This document shows positions 55,079 to 64,000 of a DNA stretch of 64,000 bases, in pieces. The translations under genes and the position numbers were made by a program. The notes beneath the pieces are model-generated. The model worked only from the letters and a program-made list of their open reading frames with translations. It searched no databases and had not been told where the DNA came from. Each line of letters opens with the position of its first letter. Position 1 is the stretch's first letter. Source of the DNA: Candidatus Limivivens intestinipullorum. GTDB taxonomy: Bacteria; Bacillota; Clostridia; Lachnospirales; Lachnospiraceae. The stretch lies in NCBI GenBank assembly GCA_018711185.1, contig DVIQ01000033.1, positions 1 to 64,000 on the forward strand. The letters run 5' to 3'.

Positions 55079-56824
55079 ATGAACTTAAAGAAATTTGCCG
55101 CCGGTCTTCTGTTTCTCTCCGGAACCTGCCTTCTGGTTCTCACCGGCTGCGGTCCCGCGGATTCCGGCGAAGCTCCCCAGACCGAGTCCGCGGCTCCTTC
55201 CGTGGAAATCGCCAGCACGGCGGATATCGATGAGCTTGGCATGATCGAAGACAAATCGGTCTATGCCGATGACGATCCCGGCAGCATCGTCTGCTTTTAT
55301 GTCACGGTACAGCGGGGAGACGCCGGTTCCGATACGGACCACTCCTTTGACGAGGTAAAAAATGTGGTGCGTTTTATCAACGACTCTCACGTGGCCAATG
55401 ACGTGTACGCCAGGGCCATTGTCCAGGTGGGAGACGAGACAGGTCCCCTGCCGGGGATGCTGGGCTACGGCGTTACCGAATCCAACGCCAGAATCCGTGT
55501 CCGCGGAAACTCCTCCTCGGTTATGGCCCAAAAATCCTACAAGCTGGCTCTGGACGACGAGGCGGGCCTCTGGCGGGGGCAAAGCAACATCGCCCTGAAC
55601 AAATCGGCCTTCGATGTGACCCGGATTAAAAATAAGCTGTATTTTGATATGCTCAAGGACATTCCGGGAATATCCAGCATCCGCACGCAGTTCGCGCGCC
55701 TGTTCATCAAGGATGAAACCTCCGGGCAGACACAGTTTGAGGACTACGGCTTTTATACCCAGGCAGAGGTTCCCACGAAAAAGTATCTCGGCAATCACGG
55801 GCTGGACAGAGAGGGCTATCTGTACAAAGCCATCTCTTTTAATTTCGAGCCCTCTGAGGCACTGAAAAATTTTAACGACCCGGCCTTCGACCTGGAGGCC
55901 TTTGAGACGGTTTTAAGCTGCAAGGGGCGCCAGGACAACGAAAAGCTCATGGAGCTGGTGGAACTGATCAACGATCTGTCGGTGGATATTAACGAGATTG
56001 TAGGAACCTATATTGACAGGGAGAATTACATTACCTGGCTTGCCTACAATATTCTCACGGCAAACATCGACACCACGGTACAGAATTTTTATCTGTACAA
56101 TCCTGTAAACAGCCGGAAATGGTATTTTATCCCCTGGGACGGGGACAACATGCTCCATGTGGAGGAGGACAAGCTTGAAGGCATAGACGCCACCTACGGA
56201 AACTGGGAGCACGGCATCAGCAACTACTGGGGCGTGATCCTGCATCAGCGTTTCCTGAAAGTGGAGTCCAACCGGAAGGAGCTGGCCGAAAAAGTGGAAG
56301 AGCTCTATAAAATCATTACGCCGGACTATGTCAATTCCCTGGTACAGGAATACAACCAGGTGGCTGAACCCTATGTGACCTCCATGCCCGACATTTATTA
56401 TCTGGGCCATACGGTGGAGGAGCGAGACCAGATTCTGGCGGGGCTGGGAGACGAAATCACAGTGGCATACCAGCAGTTCCAGGACAGCTTAACGGAGCTG
56501 ATGCCTTTCTTTCTCTTTGGCTTTTCATCCGGCGAGAATGAGGAACAGATTTTGACCTGGGATGAGGCCTATGATTTTGAGAGCGCGGATATTACCTACG
56601 ATGTCACCGTTTCCGCCAGGCCGGATCTGTCCGATCCGGTAATCTCGGAAACCGGCGTTTCCGGCACCTCCCTGACGCTCCCGGCAGACACCCTTGAGGA
56701 GGGCACCTGGTACTGGACCGTTGCCGCCCATACGGATACCGGAAAATCCTCCATGCCCATGAATAAGATCCAGGTAAACGAGATCTACTATCCGGGCGTG
56801 GATATTCTGGAGGTGACTGAATGA
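55079..56824 (+). CDS. CotH kinase family lipoprotein
   Basis: Lipobox LVLTGCG; RIRVRGNSSSVMAQKSYKLALDD; YFIPWDGDNML. Confidence 0.88.
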   Translation: MNLKKFAAGLLFLSGTCLLVLTGCGPADSGEAPQTESAAPSVEIASTADIDELGMIEDKSVYADDDPGSIVCFYVTVQRGDAGSDTDHSFDEVKNVVRFINDSHVANDVYARAIVQVGDETGPLPGMLGYGVTESNARIRVRGNSSSVMAQKSYKLALDDEAGLWRGQSNIALNKSAFDVTRIKNKLYFDMLKDIPGISSIRTQFARLFIKDETSGQTQFEDYGFYTQAEVPTKKYLGNHGLDREGYLYKAISFNFEPSEALKNFNDPAFDLEAFETVLSCKGRQDNEKLMELVELINDLSVDINEIVGTYIDRENYITWLAYNILTANIDTTVQNFYLYNPVNSRKWYFIPWDGDNMLHVEEDKLEGIDATYGNWEHGISNYWGVILHQRFLKVESNRKELAEKVEELYKIITPDYVNSLVQEYNQVAEPYVTSMPDIYYLGHTVEERDQILAGLGDEITVAYQQFQDSLTELMPFFLFGFSSGENEEQILTWDEAYDFESADITYDVTVSARPDLSDPVISETGVSGTSLTLPADTLEEGTWYWTVAAHTDTGKSSMPMNKIQVNEIYYPGVDILEVTE

Positions 56825-57543
56825 CCGCTGCCTACCGCCACGAATTAAAGTATCTGATCACCGACGCCGTCTGCCATGAGCTTTCCCGTGTCCTGGCAGG
56901 CGTCATGCCTCACGATTCCCACGCGGGACCCGCAGGCGTTTACGGAATCCGAAGCCTGTACTTTGACGATCTTTACCGCACCGCCTACCGTGAAAAACTG
57001 GACGGAGTGGAAATCCGCAAAAAATACCGGATTCGGATCTACAACTGCAGCGACCGGATGATTTCCCTGGAATGCAAGCACAAAAACGGCGCGTATATCT
57101 ATAAAGAGTCCGTCTCCCTTACCAGGGAGGAATACGGAAAAATGCTGGCCGGAGACTACGCCTTTCTTTTAAAAAAGGACGCGCCCGTTGCCAGGGAATT
57201 TTTCGTGGACGCCAGGACCAGCCTTATCCGCCCGGCGGTCATCGTGGACTATGACCGGGAGCCCTTTGTGAATGATATCGGCAGCGTCCGGATCACCTTT
57301 GACAAAAACGTCCGGGCCATCGCTCCGGAAGACGATCTCTTCCGGGAAACCGCCCCAAGCTACGCCGTTTTCCCGCCGGGCCAGATGATTCTTGAGGTAA
57401 AATTTACCGGAAGGCTTCCGGAAAAAATACGCGGACTTTTCCGCTCCTATCCTCTGACCCAGACCACGGCTTCCAAGTTCTGCCTCTGCCTGGACCGTCT
57501 GGAAGGGCGGACCGGAGCGCCGGTCCTTAAAGCGCGGCCGTGA
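56821..57543 (+). CDS. VTC / polyphosphate polymerase domain protein
   Basis: RHELKYLITDAVCHEL, GIRSLYFDDLYRTAYREKLDGVEIRKKYRIRIYN, MILEVKFTGRLPEKI. Confidence 0.9.
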   Translation: MTAAYRHELKYLITDAVCHELSRVLAGVMPHDSHAGPAGVYGIRSLYFDDLYRTAYREKLDGVEIRKKYRIRIYNCSDRMISLECKHKNGAYIYKESVSLTREEYGKMLAGDYAFLLKKDAPVAREFFVDARTSLIRPAVIVDYDREPFVNDIGSVRITFDKNVRAIAPEDDLFRETAPSYAVFPPGQMILEVKFTGRLPEKIRGLFRSYPLTQTTASKFCLCLDRLEGRTGAPVLKARP

Positions 57544-57669
57544 AGCGCCGCGGCGTTTTCCTCGCCGCCGGCATTAGAAACGCGCTGCGTTTCGGCCGCA
57601 GTTTCTATACATCATCATCAAACTGGTTTGCCGCCCGGAAAACGCGGCAAACCCTACAGGAGGTTTCCC

Positions 57670-58362
57670 ATGCTGCTTACCAGCTCACAGACTACCTTTC
57701 AGGATCTGTTTAAAAATTCTTTTTTGAAGCTGTTCCCGGAACAGATGGCGCCTTTAACCCTGGTGCTTACCCTGGCCGTGGCCTTTCTCATCGGCCTTGG
57801 TATTTTTCTGGTTTACCGGAAATGTTTTCTCGGCGTGGTCTACGACCACTCCTTTAATGTCTCTCTGGTGGTAATGACGGTTCTGGTATCCGTGATCATC
57901 GTAACCATCAGCACCAACGTAACCCTCTCTCTGGGTATGGTCGGCGCTTTGAGCATCGTCCGCTACCGGACCGCCGTGAAAAATCCCCTGGATCTGATGT
58001 TCCTTTTCTGGGCCATCACCTCCGGTATCGCTGTGGGGGCTCAGTTCTATTATGTGGCCATTATCGCCTTTTTCTTTGTCCTGGCGGTACTCCTTGTTCT
58101 TCGCCGGGTCAAGGGGGACTCCAATCTCTATATTCTTGTCATCAACTACGACGCTTCCCTTCCCGTGGAAGAGGAAATTCTGCGCAGACTTTCGGACTGC
58201 AAAACGCGTCTCCGCTCCAAAATCATCAAAAATCAGATCACGGAGCTCACCCTTGAGATTCATCTCAAAATGGACAATCTCAATATAACACAGCTTTTAT
58301 CTGACCTGGACGGGGTACACGACGTTACCCTGGTTCAGTACCGGGGGACTTATGAAATCTAA
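57670..58362 (+). CDS. DUF4956 membrane protein
   Basis: LGMVGALSIVRYRTAVKNPLDLMFLFWAITSGIAVGAQFYYVA; RBS AGGAGG. Confidence 0.9.
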   Translation: MLLTSSQTTFQDLFKNSFLKLFPEQMAPLTLVLTLAVAFLIGLGIFLVYRKCFLGVVYDHSFNVSLVVMTVLVSVIIVTISTNVTLSLGMVGALSIVRYRTAVKNPLDLMFLFWAITSGIAVGAQFYYVAIIAFFFVLAVLLVLRRVKGDSNLYILVINYDASLPVEEEILRRLSDCKTRLRSKIIKNQITELTLEIHLKMDNLNITQLLSDLDGVHDVTLVQYRGTYEI

Positions 58363-59737
58363 GTATCTCTTTGTTTTTCTGTTCCTCCTTCTGCTTCTGG
58401 CGGCAGGAGGAGCTCTGTTGATCCTTTCAGGGAAAAATACCGTATCCGGTTCCCTTCCCGCCGGGGAAAAACCTGTGACAAATCCTTTAAAGGGCTTTGC
58501 CGTATGGGGAGAAAACCATCGGCAGGATCCCTGGATTTCTTTCGCCTATGTGCCGGTTTACTGGAATCTTCTGGAACCAGAAGAGGGAGTTTATGACTTC
58601 GCAGCCCTTGAAGGGCGCTGCAGCTTTAAAGAGTGGAAAAAAGACAATGTACGGCTGATTCTCCGGGTAATCGCGGATTCGCCTTCCGATCAAAGCCATA
58701 TGGACATTCCCAAATGGCTGTATGAGAAAATGGACGGGGCCGGTACCTGGTACGACACCGGCTATGGAAAGGGCTTCAGCCCGGATTATGAAAATCCCGT
58801 ATTTCAGGAAGCGCACCAGGCTCTTCTTGCGGCGCTGGGAGCCCGGTACAAAGAGGATCCCCAGGTGGCCTTCATCCAGCTTGGCAGCCTGGGCCATTGG
58901 GGCGAATGGCACGTAAACTACGGGGAAGGGATTCCCCGCTTCCCCGCAAAAGCCGTCACGGACCGGTATGTCTCCCATTATCTGGCCGCCTTTCCGGCAG
59001 AAAAGCTCCTGCTGCGGCGTCCCTTCGCCATCGGAGCGCAGAACCATCTGGGACTCTACAATGACTCCTTCGGCCAGGAGGGCTCCCACAGAGAATGGCT
59101 TTCCTGGATTTCGGACGGCTATGTCTCCGATCAAACCGGCGAATTCTTATCCGGAATGCCGGATTTCTGGAAATACGCCCCCTCCGGCGGCGAGTTCGCC
59201 ACCGATCAGGGGCTGGAATGGTATTTCTCCAGGGAAAGGTTCCCGGAAACTATGGAGCTTCTGAAGGAAAGCCATACCACCTTTCTGGGCCCCAACGCCC
59301 CTGTACCGGAAGACTTTTCTTCCAAGGAGGCCAGGGACAACGCCGCCGTCCTTTTGCGGTCCATGGGCTACTGCCTTGGAATCCGCGGATACCGCATGGA
59401 AAACCTGCTGTTTCCCCGGGATCTGTCCGTCACCCTCACCTGGGAGAATACCGGAATCGCGCCCCTTTACGAAAACTGGCCCATCCGCCTTGTCCTCCTG
59501 TCTGAGGACGGAAGCGCTGTCTGGGAAGGCGACCTGGACGCGCCGTTCACAGAATGGCTTCCAGGTACCCATTCCTGGACCGCCGTTCTTCCCGGTACAA
59601 AGGAGCTGCCCGCCGGCCGCTATCAGCTTTGGGCCGGGATCATCGATCCGCTGACCGGAAAACCGGGTGTGGCGCTGGATATGGACACAGCAAAGAGCGG
59701 CGGTCTGTACCGGATCTGTGAATTCGCGACCGTTTAA
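58352..59737 (+). CDS. DUF4832-type secreted GH-like (beta/alpha barrel) protein
   Basis: VTNPLKGFAVWGE, YVPVYWNLLEPEEGVYDF, FIQLGSLGHWGEWH. Confidence 0.8.
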   Translation: MKSKYLFVFLFLLLLLAAGGALLILSGKNTVSGSLPAGEKPVTNPLKGFAVWGENHRQDPWISFAYVPVYWNLLEPEEGVYDFAALEGRCSFKEWKKDNVRLILRVIADSPSDQSHMDIPKWLYEKMDGAGTWYDTGYGKGFSPDYENPVFQEAHQALLAALGARYKEDPQVAFIQLGSLGHWGEWHVNYGEGIPRFPAKAVTDRYVSHYLAAFPAEKLLLRRPFAIGAQNHLGLYNDSFGQEGSHREWLSWISDGYVSDQTGEFLSGMPDFWKYAPSGGEFATDQGLEWYFSRERFPETMELLKESHTTFLGPNAPVPEDFSSKEARDNAAVLLRSMGYCLGIRGYRMENLLFPRDLSVTLTWENTGIAPLYENWPIRLVLLSEDGSAVWEGDLDAPFTEWLPGTHSWTAVLPGTKELPAGRYQLWAGIIDPLTGKPGVALDMDTAKSGGLYRICEFATV

Positions 59738-59783
59738 GCCCGGATCCGCGCATATAACGCGCAGACCATAAGAACGTGAGCGT

Positions 59784-62285
59784 TTACGCTTCCTCTTCCG
59801 CTCTCATAACCCGAAGCAGCATATCGCCGGTTCCTACATTGTATCCGCTGGTGCCGTAAACGGCCTCAAGCTGTCCGGTATGGCTGTCCGCCACGATGAT
59901 CAGCGGCCAGCGGCCCGGCTCCGTGTAAATCCGTCTCGCCAGGATTTCCGCCGTCTCGCCGAAATCGTCATAGTATACGGCGATTCCGGGGATCGCGCTG
60001 CGGCACTTGGACAGGGTGGAATCCTCCAAAGCCTTCGGCGTCCGGATGATAAAGGCGATCCGGTCCGCCAACTCGCGGAACTCTTCCTGGCGCTCCATGA
60101 GCTCGTTGAGGATGTGCTCTGTGGGCTCCTTGCTCTCCTCCAGCCAGATCAGGAGCATGGCCTCCTTCTTTGTCAGATCGGATACGGAAACCTCCTCCCC
60201 GTTTTCCTTCTTCAGAGTAAATTCCGGAAGGATGTTGTCGGTGAGGATATCCGAAGCGCTTGCCTGGCGGAAGTTCATGGTCACGGTCTTCTCCTCGCCA
60301 TCCTTCAGGCAGAAATCGTACCGCTCTCCGAAAATATTTCCGCTTGGCAGACGGTTTGCCGTCAGAATACGGTAAACGCCAGGAACCAGGGGAATCGTAA
60401 GGCTCCCCTTCTCCCAATCGTCCTGTATGAACAGGGAACGGTACACGCCGTTTTCCATCCTGCCAAGAGACCAGTTCTGGAAATATTTCCACACGGTTTT
60501 CTCCGCGTCCGGAAGCAATGTGAGCGCGCAGGTCTTCTCCTCCGCTGCCAGCACCGGGACAAACGCGCCGTCCTTCCAATATTCCATGGAGCCGTTCTCC
60601 CTGTTCAGGCGGGCCGGAATGCCAAGGGTTCTGGCGATGGCCACGAACAGGATTTTCTTAGAATTTTTATTGGCGCTGCCAAGGCGAAGAGCCGCCGCCG
60701 GCGTGGTATAAATGCTGCTGCGTTCCCGTTCCGGGCGCTCCTTTATGTTCGCGTCCACAAAATCCCAGATGGCGGCGGGATTTCGCGCAAACGCCTCCTG
60801 CTGCTGCGCGGTAAGCGTTTCCCCAATCTCCTTTCTCCAGGGTTTTAATACCTCGTCCCAGATTCTGGGGCTGAGCACATAGGGTACGAACACTTCTTCC
60901 GGGTATTTGTCCGCGTACTTCAGCGCTTCGGTCAGATGCTCCTCTAGGACGGCGCACTTTACGTCCAGCTTATCCTTCTCCGTCAGCGTTCCCAGAAGCT
61001 TTCCGCGCCATCCCGCGGTAGCCGCGTCCCCGTAGAAAAATTTCTCCCAGTCGGGATTCTTAAAATGCTTTACCTTCTGAAGACGTTTTCCGTTCACCGC
61101 GGCCAGCTTCTTGTCGTAGGCCGCCTTGGTCTGCTCGTCCAGCGCCGCCTTGGTTCCCATGCGGTCGTGGGGAGCGTACAGGTCAAAACTCGTCCATTCC
61201 CCGGCCGGATCCTCTTTCTTGGCGAGCGTACACTCCCAGGAGGTCTTTTCTCTGGTATTCATCAGGAACTCACACCGCAGATCCCCTTTGCGCGCCTCCA
61301 CGTAAAGGCTTCCAAATCCTGTGGTAAAGGAAACCTTTCCATCCTCCCCGGTGCGCATGGAAGCCACCGGATAAAATTCCGCGTAATTGAGCACATGGAA
61401 ATCCACTTGCACGCCGGATGCCGGCATGCCGGAGGCATCCTTTACCGTCACCTCCGCCTTGGTGGTGTCCGCGTAGCGGGAAAGCTGATTCAGCATGGCG
61501 GCCATGCCTTCGCCGCCGATGACTTCCTCATCCTGAGGCAAGACGCTGTCAAACCAGCGGGAGTGAATCATCATGGCCCTGGAAGCGGCTCCGTTAAACC
61601 AGCCCTGGTTCAGCTCAAGCTCCGGCTCGCAGGCGCCCAGGAAATACCAGTTTCCATCCAGATACGCCTCCACCCAGGCATGGTTGTCGTCACAATGGGA
61701 CCATCTGGGAGCGTAAACCTGTCTTGCGGGGATTCCCGCGCTTCGAAGGGCGTTTACCCCGAAAACCGACTCCTCGCCGCAGCGGCCCCGGCCGCTCTCG
61801 AAAACGGTTTTCGCGGAAGCCGTCCGGGCGTCGGCAGCCTGGTAGGACGCCTCTCTGGCGCACCAGAAGTTAAGCTCCAGAGCGGCTTCTTTATCCGGCA
61901 TTTCCTCCAGCGTGCGTCCTTGGTCCGTCTCCTTGAGATAATCCACGATACTCTCGTAAAAACGCTTTCTGCAGACGTCGATTTCCTCTTCATTTACCCT
62001 ATGATACAAAACATAATTCAGGAAAATCTCCTCCGGAAGCTTCCGGACTTTTTCGTATTCCCGGTAAAGGAACACTCCGTGAGCCGCAAAATCATAAAAA
62101 ATATCCGCGGAATAATTAGCGATATCGCTTAACGGCATATTCGCGTAAAGGTATTTCCCAGCCAGAGCCGTATCCGGATCCCATCCGGCCAGCTCTTCGG
62201 CTACAGGCTCCATCACCTTCGGCCACTCCTGACACAGTTTTTCAAAGTCTTTCTCAATTCTGTCTCTGTTTTTCTCTAAAAACAT
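59784..62285 (-). CDS. Large transglutaminase-domain protein with thioredoxin-like C-terminus
   Basis: FESGRGRCGEESVFGVNALRSAGIPARQVYAPRWSHCDDNHAWVEAYLDGNWYFLGACEP; start ATG at 62285 (MFLEKNRDRIEKDF). Confidence 0.85.
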   Translation of the reverse strand: MFLEKNRDRIEKDFEKLCQEWPKVMEPVAEELAGWDPDTALAGKYLYANMPLSDIANYSADIFYDFAAHGVFLYREYEKVRKLPEEIFLNYVLYHRVNEEEIDVCRKRFYESIVDYLKETDQGRTLEEMPDKEAALELNFWCAREASYQAADARTASAKTVFESGRGRCGEESVFGVNALRSAGIPARQVYAPRWSHCDDNHAWVEAYLDGNWYFLGACEPELELNQGWFNGAASRAMMIHSRWFDSVLPQDEEVIGGEGMAAMLNQLSRYADTTKAEVTVKDASGMPASGVQVDFHVLNYAEFYPVASMRTGEDGKVSFTTGFGSLYVEARKGDLRCEFLMNTREKTSWECTLAKKEDPAGEWTSFDLYAPHDRMGTKAALDEQTKAAYDKKLAAVNGKRLQKVKHFKNPDWEKFFYGDAATAGWRGKLLGTLTEKDKLDVKCAVLEEHLTEALKYADKYPEEVFVPYVLSPRIWDEVLKPWRKEIGETLTAQQQEAFARNPAAIWDFVDANIKERPERERSSIYTTPAAALRLGSANKNSKKILFVAIARTLGIPARLNRENGSMEYWKDGAFVPVLAAEEKTCALTLLPDAEKTVWKYFQNWSLGRMENGVYRSLFIQDDWEKGSLTIPLVPGVYRILTANRLPSGNIFGERYDFCLKDGEEKTVTMNFRQASASDILTDNILPEFTLKKENGEEVSVSDLTKKEAMLLIWLEESKEPTEHILNELMERQEEFRELADRIAFIIRTPKALEDSTLSKCRSAIPGIAVYYDDFGETAEILARRIYTEPGRWPLIIVADSHTGQLEAVYGTSGYNVGTGDMLLRVMRAEEEA

Positions 62286-62323
62286 GATTTTTCTCCCTTC
62301 TGGTCTATAATCCCCCGCATACC

Positions 62324-63070
62324 TTACAGGCTGTCCAGAACTTCTCTGGCAGCCCGGATGTTTTCCGCCTTTGTCCGCCAGATCTCGAATTCGCTCAGGG
62401 AAGGCAGCCCCATATTCACGCCTTCCCTGCGGTATTCCATCTGGCTGTCCAGGGTAATCTTCCCGGACATATGGAAGACATGAACCCCGGTACAGGGCGC
62501 CAGCTCCCGGATCACCTGAGCGTTTACACCGCCGCCAGCCATAATGTCGATGCCGTCCCCGGCGCGCTCTGTGAGCTCCTTCAGCAGCTCTCTGCCGGCA
62601 CTGGCGCTGTTCTTCTGCCCGGAGGTCAGAATCGTATGAATTCCAAGCTTTTTCGCCTGGTCCAGAGCCTCGAAAGGATCCCTGCACACATCAAAGGCCC
62701 GGTGCAGCGTCACGGACATTCCTCCGGCTTCTTTCATAAGCGTTTCCATCTGCTCCATGTTCAGGCTGCCGTCCGGGTTCAGACAGCCGATCACGACACC
62801 CTCGGCCCCCATCTCCCGGTACATGGCCACCTCCCGCCGGATAATGGCAAATTCGTAATCCGTATAGCAGAAATCCCCGAAACGCGGCCGGATCAGGGCG
62901 TGCATGCGGATGGTGGAAACCTTGCGGATTTCCTCAAACAGCGCCGGGCTTGGCGTCGTTCCGCCGATGATCAGATTCGCGCACAGCTCCAGCCTGTCCG
63001 CTCCGCCCTTGGCGGCGGCCAGGGCAGATTCCACGGAATCCACACAGGATTCCAGAATATATTTTTTCAT
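62324..63070 (-). CDS. cutC: CutC family protein
   Basis: MKKYILESCVDSVESALAAAKGGADRLELCANLIIGGTTPS. Confidence 0.95.
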   Translation of the reverse strand: MKKYILESCVDSVESALAAAKGGADRLELCANLIIGGTTPSPALFEEIRKVSTIRMHALIRPRFGDFCYTDYEFAIIRREVAMYREMGAEGVVIGCLNPDGSLNMEQMETLMKEAGGMSVTLHRAFDVCRDPFEALDQAKKLGIHTILTSGQKNSASAGRELLKELTERAGDGIDIMAGGGVNAQVIRELAPCTGVHVFHMSGKITLDSQMEYRREGVNMGLPSLSEFEIWRTKAENIRAAREVLDSL

Positions 63071-63132
63071 AACGAGTTTCCTTCCTTATTTGATCTGACG
63101 CGCACGTTTCCTTCAAAACCACGCATTTAACG

Positions 63133-63157
63133 CAGGAAAAACGCAGCGTTTTTCCTG
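63133..63157. repeat. Intergenic hairpin
   Basis: CAGGAAAAACGC-AGC-GTTTTTCCTG. Confidence 0.5.
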
Positions 63158-63190
63158 GAGGGTTCCCGCTGCCGTCCGGCAGGCGGCGCG

Positions 63191-64000
63191 TTACTGCGCG
63201 TCCTCCCGCAGCGTTACATCCAGCACCGTATCCACCGGATCCGGCAGAACGGGGTCCGGTCCCAGGTTCGCGAAGACAATGTCCGGATAGTCGCTGTGTA
63301 CCCAGCTTGTGGAGATGGGCACCTCCGCGCCCGTGGCCAGATAGCGGATGCTCTCCACCTGGTCCTTCTCAATTCCCGGCAGCGGCATGGGGCCAATGGT
63401 GTTTTCAAAAAGATGGAAGTACAGATGCCTTCCCTTTCTGGTGATCCTGCCCATATCCGGCTTGGGAAGCCCGGACCGGGTGCAGCCGTAGATGCTCTCG
63501 CCGTTGTCCTTCATCCAGCGGCCGATCTGGGCCAGGCGCTCCAGGGATTCCTTTGGAATCCTTCCCTTCGCGTCCGGTCCCACGTTCAGAATCATATTTC
63601 CGCCCTTGGAGACGCACTCCACCAGCTTTTTGATCAGCATAGGCGCCGGCTTCCAGAAACGATCCGTGGCGTGATAGCCCCAGTTTCCGTTCATGGTCAC
63701 ACAGGCCTCCCACATAAGCTCCCGGCCGTTTACATCCCGGATGCCGTTTGGCGGAATCATCTGCTCCGGCGTCACAAAATCCCCGTGGTACGGCGTGGGA
63801 TTTCCCTCCGCCAAAGAGCCGTAGCCCTCCCCGCTCACTTCCAGCCGGTTATCGATAATCACGCCCGGCTGCAAGGTGCGCACCATATCCATCAGCTCCG
63901 TAGCGCGCCACTTTTCGCCCCGCATGTCGTCGTAGGAGAAATCGAACCACAGAAGATCCAGCTTCCCGTAATTGGTGCAGATCTCCCGGATCTGGTTATG
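63191..64000 (-). CDS. GH29 alpha-L-fucosidase (partial; 5' end outside the window)
   Basis: LQPGVIIDNRLE, WEACVTMNGNWGYHATD, GGNMILNVGPDAKGRIP. Confidence 0.9.
   Translation of the reverse strand, partial: HNQIREICTNYGKLDLLWFDFSYDDMRGEKWRATELMDMVRTLQPGVIIDNRLEVSGEGYGSLAEGNPTPYHGDFVTPEQMIPPNGIRDVNGRELMWEACVTMNGNWGYHATDRFWKPAPMLIKKLVECVSKGGNMILNVGPDAKGRIPKESLERLAQIGRWMKDNGESIYGCTRSGLPKPDMGRITRKGRHLYFHLFENTIGPMPLPGIEKDQVESIRYLATGAEVPISTSWVHSDYPDIVFANLGPDPVLPDPVDTVLDVTLREDAQ

Noticed and set aside
62286-62687. N-terminal 134-aa extension of the transglutaminase ORF
   Set aside because: Overlaps cutC in another frame; a good start (MFLEKNRDRI) lies at 62285.
1-64000. CRISPR array, rRNA, tRNA or prophage
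   Set aside because: No regularly spaced direct repeats, no rRNA/tRNA-like sequence and no phage structural genes recognised.

Overview
This window is about 64 kb of chromosome from a Gram-positive anaerobic Firmicute, most like a gut Lachnospiraceae/Clostridia. The host assignment is inference from gene content: SpmB, a flavodiiron-rubredoxin fusion, GntR/PTS trehalose genes and GH125/GH29. I see no rRNA, tRNA or CRISPR array. Main gene blocks: (1) the 5' end of a group II intron at the left edge, next to a GH125 / D-lyxose isomerase mannose-type locus; (2) an AAA ATPase, two tandem Uma2 genes and a secreted Asp-rich repeat protein; (3) the tre operon (treC, PTS EII, divergent treR) plus a C26 peptidase; (4) a MarR regulator, an XRE-aminotransferase fusion, a flavodiiron-rubredoxin-NROR fusion with rubredoxin and a Crp/Fnr regulator; (5) spmB, ftsH, an M20 pseudogene, an HPr-like protein and a two-component system; (6) a MurE-like ligase, ldh, ABC exporters, a WG-repeat/SPFH pair and AraC, MerR, MATE and GGDEF genes; (7) a Pel-like exopolysaccharide operon (PelD-E-[DUF2194]-F-G) continuous with CotH, VTC, DUF4956 and DUF4832 genes; (8) transglutaminase, cutC and a partial GH29 fucosidase. 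Two observations look strongest. First, the window carries a dispersed family of 29-bp palindromes (consensus GTAACAGTTCAGC-nnn-GCTGAACTGTTAC) and about 130-bp composite relatives. Several copies have exact 8-bp direct repeats at both ends, so they look like ultra-short MITEs; 5'-GTAA ends with 8-bp duplications suggest the IS66 family. Second, the Pel-like operon has an SDR-PelD fusion that keeps an RxxD c-di-GMP I-site in a degenerate GGDEF domain, followed by a CotH/VTC/DUF4956 module. All functional calls were made by reading the sequence; no database search was run.
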